Of a stretch of 64,000 nucleotides of DNA, positions 55,126 to 64,000 are shown one piece after another (the first letter of the stretch is position 1; each line of letters starts with the position of its first letter). Origin of the DNA: Amanita rubescens. Its lineage: Eukaryota; Basidiomycota; Agaricomycetes; Agaricales; Amanitaceae. The translations under genes and the position numbers were made by a program. Where the stretch lies: contig WION01000013.1 of the NCBI GenBank assembly GCA_015039365.1, positions 186,001 to 250,000 on the forward strand, in the 5' to 3' direction. Under the pieces are notes generated by a model. The model was not told the DNA's origin. It saw only the letters and a program-made list of their open reading frames with translations, and did no database searches.

Positions 55126-55663
55126 GGTGGTGACGGCACTATAATCCCCTGAAATGATCCCCGTTACATTTTTCTCTGCATTACGAACCACGCATGTTTA
55201 ATGAACGTATTATGGTAGTCTTTTGGCACGTTTTAGTGAGCAGGTTATGTGAGCACAGCCTTTCGGAATAACACATGGTCTGAAGCTCAAAGCGCGCGCT
55301 GCAACGGTGTTTCCAGATCTGTTTGGTGGTACAAACAACCGGTGTTTACGACGACGAACGTAACAGGCGGGCGACCCGGTGCCTGATGAGACGATTGTCG
55401 TCGGCTTATGAAAACTGAAACATGAGAGAGGGCAGGGTGGCAGCTTTAGCGGAGTCATACCTGCTTTCTCCGAATAACTGTATTACTATTTACGAATTCG
55501 TTGCCATTGACGCCCGACAAAAGGGTCTCTGGTCATCACATCAAAGGTTATTATGTCCGAGTCGCTCAACCTATATAAATGGCCCACCTGTGCACCTCAA
55601 TGCCTCATCAACTGCTTCGCCTCCCCTTCCTGAGTCCTCTCTATACTCGACTACATATCTACT
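55126..55663. other. Region upstream of the small Cys-rich gene
   Basis: No recognised gene. A TATATAAAT box-like stretch near 55571-55579 lies about 85 bp before the start codon of the next gene and may be its core promoter. Confidence 0.4.
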
Positions 55664-56054
55664 ATGTGCCACCACGAAATGTATGTCTATACTGCTACTT
55701 TCGCCTCTCCTTATGCTGACGCCACTCATAGCATTGGCGACTACTATAGAGGTTGTGGGGTATGTCTGATCACCCGAGTCATGTTCGCCATTGACTCAAC
55801 AATTGTATTAGCATTTCCATGGCCGGTACTACACCGGGGAAACCAAAGACTGCGGTTCCACCGCTTGCAAGACGAGCGGCTCGCATAAACACAAGACGGC
55901 CCCGAATTGCGGTTGCCCGGAGGTGAGAGATCTCAACTGAGATGAGGTCCATTGAAATCACGCTTACGACGGAACTTCTCAGGTCATCACTGAAGAAAGG
56001 AAAATCCAGAACTTGTTTCAAATCCCATTCCCAGAATGTCAACGCGCTCGGTGA
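55664..56054 (+). CDS. Small Cys/His-rich protein, three exons
   Basis: Joining three exons gives a coherent protein of about 90 residues: MCHHEMYVYTATFASPYAD, then DYYRGCG, an intron starting GTATGT (about 55759), HFHGRYYTGETKDCG, STACKTSGSHKHKTAPNCGC, an intron starting GTGAGA, and VITEERKIQNLF, PFPECQRAR, ending at TGA 56052-56054. Cys and His spacing (C-G-H, D-C-x4-C, C-G-C, E-C) suggests metal binding. I recall similar short Cys/His proteins starting MCR or MCH in mushrooms, of unknown role. There is no signal peptide. Single-frame ORF calling misses it because of the two introns. Confidence 0.55.
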
Positions 56055-56443
56055 TGAATTGACGGCCGCTAGCCTTCCCGCCCCTAGCAGGGGCCGCGTA
56101 CATTAGCGCATGATATTCGCCGATGCGCCATTTTCCGGCTGCCATCAACGTGTTATTTTCCACTGCCTTGCTTTCACTGCTTTCGCCACTTCTGCTCCAA
56201 GCCTATTATTACCTACGATATCCACGCGTTCGCGCATAATATTTTAGTTCCTAAAGACCGTAGAAGGAACCCTAATTTTACTAACGGCACACCGTAAATT
56301 ATTACTGCTCGTTTCCTGTATGTAGCTTAGCATCTCTAATGTGTTATTATCCGCTCTTCACGTTTGTCCGGTCCGATAAGTGCGTACGAGCTGCTTGTGT
56401 ATGTCAATATTGATCCGCGACTGACTCAATCTTACTTACCATC
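56055..56443. other. Gap before the polyproline gene
   Basis: No gene recognised; AT-rich stretches near 56230-56340 probably belong to the promoter of the next gene. Confidence 0.4.
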
Positions 56444-57283
56444 ATGCCCTCGTGTAAGTCGCATTTCGTAGTGACTTGGTCAAAACCTAAATTTTGTCCG
56501 GTATAGTCGCGGAGCTGAAGGCAAAAGCCGCCAAGGCTAAGGATGCCGGCGTCGAGAAAATGCATAATGTCAAAGATAGAAATACGAGGTGAGAATGCCG
56601 CTCATCGGTCCTTGACCTTCCCGAGACGATGATCATCAAGTGTCCCGATGAAAAAGACCAACTGGGACCCGTATAGTGGTAACCCGCCACCGCCGTTGCC
56701 TCCACCTCGGGTAAAATCGAGATCAAAACCGTCCGAGAAGCCCCCGCTTCCACCACCTCCAACCAGAACGGGCAGTGCTGTTGCAGCTGCTGCTAGGACA
56801 CCATCATCGTCAGTCGCCTCTCCGCCTACTCTCCCTGGCAGGCCCGCTTCGGGTCCCCCGAGATTACCCGCACGGACGCCGTCCTCGATCTCGTCATCTG
56901 CGATACCACCGCCCCTCCCATCTCGAGGAGCATCTGTGTCGTCGCTGACGCTCAGCTCGTCTCAAGGAGCGCCCCCACCTCCTCCCATCGCCAGGTCAAC
57001 GCGCCCAACGCTCACACATACAACGGAATTGTCGCCACCGCCACCGCCAGTGGCGTCACCGCCCATCGCTCAGGCTTTTTCGGCACCAGTACCGGTGTAC
57101 CCTCAACGAAAAGTTGAAACCCAATCGACGGGACAGAGTAATAATACGAGTTTTGGCGGTCGGACCCGATTTGGGACAGAACCCCGGATTGACTGGACAA
57201 ACCTGTCCCAGGAAGACAAGGTTGCATTCTATGGTTGGTTGGATGAATACTTCTCGCGATCTCTGAGTATCACGCTGTCTTAA
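56444..57283 (+). CDS. Polyproline protein, probable SH3 ligand of the actin cytoskeleton
   Basis: Three exons from ATG 56444. The first two give MPSF and AELKAKAAKAKDAGVEKMHN; the third begins VPMKKTNWDPYSG and runs through repeated proline clusters (NPPPPLPPP, KPPLPPPPT, PPPLPSR, APPPPPIA, SPPPPPVASPP) separated by Ser/Thr/Arg-rich linkers. It ends with a folded-looking tail, IDWTNLSQEDKVAFYGWLDE, at 57283. Such proline runs bind SH3 domains or profilin. The overall plan is like verprolin/Aim3-type cortical actin proteins, but I do not see a clear WH2 motif. Function is inferred from composition only. Confidence 0.7.
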
Positions 57284-57629
57284 TCATTCATTCCCACATT
57301 GTCCACTTTCCACATGTACAAAAAATAGGGTCTACTTCCTCCGTCACATGTATAAGTACATGAGTTTAAACACCGTTAACATTGAACGTTGGTGCAGGGC
57401 CACAGCAACGTGGCGAGTTGATCCGGCCTTTGCCCATTGCAAGACTGAAACGTGGTCGAGAAGGAACCAGGAACCAGGGAAGGACAGGGATGCACAGCAA
57501 TCTGTCCAAGGCGCGTCACGGCTGATAGGCATTTGCAGTATGAAAGCCAGGGCGCCGCTCTAGTTACTCGCGCGGCACTCTCACCATCCCGGTAGTCGTA
57601 CCGACGTTCCAACCCCGAAAGGCGAGAAT
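57284..57629. other. Intergenic region between converging genes
   Basis: This holds the 3' flanks of the polyproline gene and of DIM1. No further gene was recognised. Confidence 0.5.
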
Positions 57630-58931
<1,302 letters not shown>

Positions 58932-59018
58932 GTGTTAGGAAAGCAAAAAAGGATGTGACATGATTGGCTGCGTGACTGTCTACTCCGGCTCACCGGGACG
59001 ACTCCCGCTCCCGACGGA

Positions 59019-61127
59019 CTACCGCTTGCCTCCCGCCTCGTCCTGGATTTCGACCCACCGCTTAGGGACGCCGCTGCTTGTGAAATAGTCGAACGTTGCT
59101 TTTGACTGTTTTCCATGAACTAAAATTTGAGTGCCGGCTTGTTTACCTGGGAGAGGCGAAACTGATGAAGGATGAGCCGACGGGACGCACACGACGCATT
59201 GATCAGGACTCACCCGATGTGGCACTCGCACACACTTTTCTCAGTTCGTCAGCTATAGTCTCCGCATCGGCGGTCAGGAACGGTTCGAACCCCGTAATCA
59301 GCGTCGAGGTTTTCCTTCCTTGGCGGACCTTAACAACCACCGAAATCGGTTTCAATGATCCTTTCCTGATGCGGATCGTCAGGACTACAACCTTAATGGA
59401 AGAAACAACATACTTTTGTGAAACCTCCCCTCCTTCCCTCGTTATCTCATACCAATCTTGCATGTTCTCCACGACCTTTTTTCAACAGCTCTTCCCTTTT
59501 CATGTACTCTTTGAGCAAATTTGGCTCCTCAAGCATCGAGTTTCGTTTCTTCTTCTGTTGACCCTCGGCATTAATAAATTCACTCAAAAGTGGGTCTAGG
59601 TTGATGTAAGCCTGTACGTTTGGATTTACAAGGTTTTTGGACGCAATGTACGAGTTTAGAAGCGATCTAATTTCTTGCATCGTATACAGTGCCTCTGGGC
59701 TAGATAGAACAAGATCGATTAAAATACCGGTCCGAGAAATCGCTGGAAGATACTTACCCTCCACCTATACCCTTGAACAAGGGCACAGTCTCCAAATGTG
59801 GTTTCCACAACTCCCGAACTGAGATGTCGTTCACCTCATTCTTCTCCCCTTCCTCCTTCTTTACTTTTCTTGCCGCCTTCTCCTCAACCGCCTTCACCGT
59901 CACATGCTTAGTATGGCCAGCCACATTCGGATGACTTGCATTTACACTCGTCACCAAGAGATCCGCCTGCTGCGAGTGTTTCTGAGGAGGATTTGAGCGT
60001 TAACAGCGTTGCCTTTTCCGCTGCCTTGAGGAAGGTCGTAAGGGATTTGTGTGACGATGTTTTGATGTTGATGTCTAGGGGGTTGACGAGTGAGAGGACT
60101 TGTTCTTTTGTTAGGTCTGGCGGTGCGGATGAGGGCAGAAGGACAGACGCTGGATAGGCTGGTCGGAACGGAAGGATGTAGTTTGTGTAGAATTGGGTGG
60201 AGGAGATGGGGAATGAAGAGGGCGGCAGGGACTGTGAGGATGGTAGAAATGGCTTGAAGGAGAGATTTTTGCAGGACGTCGGTGACTTCTTGGGCAGTGT
60301 AGGTGCAGGTTACGATGGGAGGCTGTTCGCACTCTCCGGGAGGTTTCGTCAACGTAGACACTCCTGGTGCCCGACGTTCTTCTGACTGATCTTTTGCTTC
60401 TTCTCGCTTTTCATCCTCTTCCTGTGGCCCTCCCCATACTGTGGACTCTGGTACATCTCCGTTTGAACCCATCTCCCACAAATGATCATTCCAAGTTTGA
60501 AGAATGAAGACAGCTTTGCCCTTGGCATCCTCTGTCATCTGGTCACCTGGGATGGCCATACGACCGACACCAAGAGGAGGTGACAGTGTAGGCCTTTCAG
60601 CTTTGCGGTCGAGTTGACATATTGATACGAGCTGTCCCTGATCAATAGAGGGTGAACGGTGGATGACTGTCTTGGGTGACGCGTCAGCGACGTTTTGGAA
60701 GATCGTGCGGCGTACTGACCGCCTGGGATCATCAGATCTGCACCACCGATGAGGAAAGGGATAACAGAGGGAGGTGTGCAGACGATCGGGAGTAAATCTC
60801 GCTTTTTCCATAGCGTGTATATGGTTGGAACTAACTCGACTGATCCTTTTCCTACAGTAAACCATAAAGGGTCGCCATCGGGTGCTAGATAAGCTACCTA
60901 GGTGGCATGACTGAGGAGCTGATTTGTGGGCTGAGACGGGCGCTTACTCCTGGTTCTTTGACGTGCGTACTGAACTTGACGGATTGAATTCTTTCAGGAA
61001 TGAGCTGGTCGCAAGTCTTCAGAAGATATACCGAAATGTTGCAATGACGCGCTTGCTTGAGCTTGCGTCTGTCGGAGCCGCTGAGAGGAGAAACGGTCTT
61101 GAGATTTCCGAGTGGTTTTTTGAACAT
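59019..61127 (-). CDS. TMA64: Translation factor eIF2D (Tma64)
   Basis: Ribosome-binding factor for tRNA delivery and 40S recycling. From ATG 61125-61127 it reads MFKKPLGNLKTVSPLSGSDR, QSVKFSTHVKEPG, then AYLAPDGDPLWFTVGKGS and PFLIGGADLMIPGG (PUA-like part), MAIPGDQM, and an acidic linker. Later come YTAQEVTDVLQKSLLQAI, VNPLDINIKTSSHKSLTTF, VRELWKPHLETVPLF and the SUI1 domain: ISVVVKVRQGRKTSTLITGF, EPFLTADAETIADELRKVC, PGKQAGTQILVHGKQ, VPKRWVEIQDEAGGK, ending at 59019-59021. The frame slips once near 60213 (before FPISSTQFYTNYI) and once in an A-run (plus-strand T-run 59477-59482). Both look like one-base insertions in otherwise perfect sequence. The region after KLKQ may hold a compensated pair of shifts. 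Confidence 0.88.
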
Positions 61128-61554
61128 GGCAAATGAGATAAGATAACGGTCACCGATCTGCTTCGGGCCGCGATGCGTTTCTCCTGAATTTCGGACACAC
61201 CAATCCAGCTCGTAACTTTGAGTTGGATTAGAACTGGCCTTGTGGGAACCTCCGTCGACAACTCAGAAAGGAACACACGAAATCCACCCGAACAGAAGAC
61301 AACCTACAAATAGGCAGCATCACTCGAGCTTTCGCTTTGAAACTACTAATTCCATCTATCGATGTAGCCCTTGTCATGTCATTCCTTCTAGCTTGCCAGC
61401 CTAGACATCTAACTATCCTGGTATGAGCGACCCCAGTCTTCTGGTCCTGTTCTGTTCGCATCCTGCTTCTTGGGAGATCATCAGAAAATGTACGGCATAG
61501 TCATTGCGAATATGGACAGCGTTTTACTAATGACGGATTCTAGGCGGGTTCTAG
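61128..61554. promoter_or_regulatory. Divergent promoter region between eIF2D and the next gene
   Basis: This region lies between two start codons pointing outwards. No specific element was identified. Short open frames inside do not resemble proteins. Confidence 0.4.
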
Positions 61555-62053
61555 ATGGACAGGGTAGGCAGTATGCCTAACCGCGCAAGGAAAAGTGATG
61601 CCCACGCCAAGGGCATAAATACAGAGGAGTTACTGGTGAGTTACCCCATCTCCCAGCTGCAGAACCCCATTGGTGCGACAGTTGGAGCCTCCCTTCGATG
61701 ATAGACCTGCTGACTGGGAATATAGCATCACCAACATGCCTCAGGAAGCTAAAGGCTCTTTTCGCGGTGAATATCGCGGAGATTTAGGCGGCGGAATCTT
61801 TAATGAGAAATCGTTGTTCGGGCGATATGGTGGCTTCCCCGAGTTCACAATCCCCAACGGCACTTTCTTTTTTGAAGACATTTCGCAACTGAAAGGGAGG
61901 TTTAACATTGCCCCCGGTTCATACGTGGGCAGACATGATGCCTCTATGCATTTTGAACAGCCGGAGACCGGATTCACATTTCACGTCTCTGGTGTACTTC
62001 AGAACGTCGTCAACGAATCATACCAGATTACCGGGTGGATTCAGTGGATTTAA
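61555..62053 (+). CDS. Unknown small protein, two exons
   Basis: I do not recognise the family. ATG 61555 (or the in-frame ATG 61573) gives MPNRARKSDAHAKGINTEE, followed by an intron starting GTGAGT (about 61636) and ending CAG before LEPPFDDRPADWEYSI. The main exon has a regular glycine- and aromatic-rich pattern (FRGEYRGDLGGGIFN, LFGRYGGFPEFTIPNG, GRFNIAPGSYVGRHD, FTFHVSGVLQNVV, ITGWIQWI) that suggests a beta-sandwich. It ends at TAA 62051-62053. There is no signal peptide or membrane segment. About 145 residues. Confidence 0.6.
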
Positions 62054-63128
62054 TTCGGTCAGTTTATATCCCCCACGTGCATGATTACCGATAACTTATG
62101 GAGAAGAAGGGCTTCTAACTTTGTTCGCGATCCTGGGAGAGGTGGGTTGTTCCGGATTGAGTATCGTTTATAATAGACTACACCGTGCTGCTGTTGAATC
62201 TTGCGATACATATTATGTATATGTGAATATGCTACATTCCGTTTGAATGCTGCATAATGCGCAGACACGAACCACTCGAGGACTTGAGAAGTGTTAACGA
62301 GTGCAGAAAGGAAGTTTGGGTTGAAAATGGCTGCGAACGATGTTATCTCTGAGCGGTTCAGCAGAGATGGCTTTTCGTACCTGCCATGTGGATCGTTGGC
62401 TGTTGTGACGAGGTGTACAGACCAGCGTCGAGGTACTGGGCGTTACAAACAAACGGCCTCCGATGGCAAAAGTTAAATCTCAGGAAGACGCGGGGTTAAA
62501 CGTGTCCTAGATACCTTTCTCAACCTGATTTTTATCACAGACTTCCAGGTTACGGATGGCGAAGTGGTCCGGCAAGGGTATAAGCCTATGTATGAGGCGA
62601 ATACATCTCTGAAAGCTAGCCCTTGGGGTTTGGTTGTGAACGTCGCAGTGACGGTGGCTCATTCGAAATCATCATTCCCACAGTAAAAATAGGTTTATCA
62701 TGAGTTGACGACGGATTAATCGCTTCTCCGTTAACTGTGCATTGCACGACGATCTCGCACGCGTCGACCCCGTGTATATGTGTTAATTCCCGGATATGAC
62801 TGCAATTCGCTAAGGGCTTCGATGAGCTAACGGTGAGTGAAGATCTTGTTCTTACACACGCCGACTTGTATATCATGATACTCCCAGTTGAACCAAACCA
62901 GTGTCCTTCAATTACATCTGACGAGCCTGTCCAGAAAATCACAATCCTGTTCCCGCCTCTGCATGTGTCTTACGCCTGAAGAGAGGTATACACTATTGTA
63001 TGAACGTCGTCTGCATGTCCATGTCTCGAACCACAATCACAAGCAGAGTATCAAGCACATGAATTACAAAACAGTACATACAACCAGAAGAGAAAAAAAA
63101 TAAGGATAAAATAACAACCATCCAGCAC
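62054..63128. other. Region between the unknown small gene and H2A.Z
   Basis: No recognised gene over about 1.1 kb. Short frames at 62291-62476 (plus) and 62616-62942 (minus) have no known relatives. Confidence 0.4.
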
Positions 63129-63661
63129 TCATTGTTCCGGTTTCTTCTGGATGTTTGTCGGTTTTTGAGCTAGGGTAAGACTCTTATGGATAAACGGAAG
63201 CACACCACCTCCGGCAATCGTTGCTCGAACGAGGGTGTCTAGTTCTTCATCTCCACGGATGGCGAGTTGCAGGTGACGTGGAGTGATACGTTTCACCCTC
63301 AAATCTTTGGAAGCGTTACCTGGTAAAAGTCAATTTGTTGTAGTGAGACGGAAGCAAATGCAACGGACCTGCCAACTCAAGGACTTCGGCGGTCAGATAC
63401 TCCAGAATGGCGGATGTGTATACGGCAGCTTTGGCTCCTACGCGCATGTGGTATTGCGTGCGTTGTTTCAGGTACCTGTGAATACGACCGACGGGGAACT
63501 GACAGAACGGTGAGTATAGCGAACGATGTGTGGAGTGTGATGAGGTGTACCTGAAGACCCGCTTTCTGACTTCTCGTTCTGATACTGCGGGGCTCAGCCG
63601 GGCCTTGCTGTTGGGGAGCAGCGCCGCTTTTTGACTTTCCACCCGAGTTTGCTGGAGGCAT
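63129..63661 (-). CDS. HTZ1: Histone H2A variant H2A.Z
   Basis: Histone variant placed at promoters by the SWR1 complex. From ATG 63659-63661 the tail is [19 protein letters not shown], then [10 protein letters not shown] first intron leads to [40 protein letters not shown] and ELAG; a second leads to [39 protein letters not shown] and LPFIHKSL, ending QKKPEQ at TGA 63129-63131. The [23 protein letters not shown] stretch and the RATIAGGGV docking segment mark it as H2A.Z and not canonical H2A. Both introns use normal GT/AG borders. It starts 71 bp from a divergent gene. Confidence 0.93.
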
Positions 63662-63732
63662 GATGGTGGTCAATAGGAGAGAGTTCTGAGTAAACGAAGT
63701 CACATGGCAGCACGCGTCTCGTCACGTTTCTC

Positions 63733-64000
63733 ATGTTCTCTGCTGCCATCAAGCGCTTATCTTCGCTGCCGGTCGAGGTCGTACACAAGATCCTGACCGA
63801 TATCCAGCTTGTGCGCATCTTGCACATTCTATGCGTGCACGATGAACCCTACGTCGAGGCGTGTGTAGCGTCGCACTATGACATTGGCAAGGTGCTTCCC
63901 GCAGAGAGGTTATCCAAGATCAAACAGTTCTTTATGCTCTATCTGGACATCATCAGGCTACATCGGCATCCTGCGCTGGACCGGCCCCATATCGCACCGC
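63733..64000 (+). CDS. Unknown protein, 5' part only (runs off the window)
   Basis: From ATG 63733 an open frame continues to the window edge without a stop: MFSAAIKRLSSLPVEVVHKI, LTDIQLVRILHILCVHDEPY, VEACVASHYDIGKVLPAERL, KIKQFFMLYLDIIRLH. The start, with LSSLPVEVVHKIL, resembles an F-box (L-P-x-E-V/I-x-x-x-I-L), but only that part fits. It is divergent from H2A.Z over 71 bp. Confidence 0.55.
   Translation, partial: MFSAAIKRLSSLPVEVVHKILTDIQLVRILHILCVHDEPYVEACVASHYDIGKVLPAERLSKIKQFFMLYLDIIRLHRHPALDRPHIAP

Noticed and set aside
59096..59599. Plus-strand 167-codon frame over the eIF2D gene
   Set aside because: It is antisense to the SUI1-domain exons, which are strongly conserved on the minus strand.

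Overview
The window is nuclear DNA of a filamentous basidiomycete, most likely an Agaricomycete (mushroom-forming fungus). The signs are many short introns (about 45-60 nt, several with 10-14 nt micro-exons), FunK1-type kinase, F-box and HET proteins, a GH30 and a GH3 secreted enzyme, and conserved fungal housekeeping genes. No rRNA, tRNA, CRISPR array or intact transposon was recognised.

Layout. 1-9.3 kb: a secreted glycoside-hydrolase-like protein, a decayed intron-bearing copy of elongation factor 1-gamma, and a GH3 beta-glucosidase. 9.9-21.1 kb: an accessory island built from repeated units of two minus-strand genes, called H and X here. H has an MLKL/HeLo-like helical N-terminus followed by a kinase-N-lobe-like stretch; X is unknown. 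Between two H-X units sits a Crinkler-type gene (PB1-like domain, Crinkler header, FunK1 kinase). Inverted copies of a ~120 bp repeat flank it, and both neighbouring units are truncated towards it. 21.3-27.2 kb: a mitochondrial cluster with RNA polymerase RPO41, ATP synthase subunit h (ATP14) and the ATPase inhibitor IF1, the last two diverging from a 94 bp gap. 27.3-31.9 kb: an F-box protein and a cytochrome P450.

32.2-47.9 kb: a tandem array of six plus-strand SET-domain (SMYD-like) genes with a shared intron and shared promoter elements, an F-box gene lodged inside the array in antisense, a HET-domain gene at its right edge, and a seventh decayed SET copy beyond that. 48.0-64.0 kb: mostly ordinary genes: GH30 glucanase, AP-1 beta adaptin, a SUR7/PalI-type membrane protein, a small Cys-rich protein, a polyproline protein, the rRNA dimethylase DIM1, eIF2D/Tma64, a small unknown protein, histone H2A.Z, and the start of an unknown gene at the right edge.

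The H-X island, the Crinkler kinase and the HET gene belong to families linked in fungi to non-self recognition, cell death or effector function, so the left and middle of the window read as fast-evolving accessory regions between conserved housekeeping blocks. Several highly conserved genes (RPO41, AP-1 beta, eIF2D) carry isolated one-base frame breaks in otherwise perfect coding sequence. This suggests residual assembly indels, so frameshifts elsewhere in the window should be read with caution.
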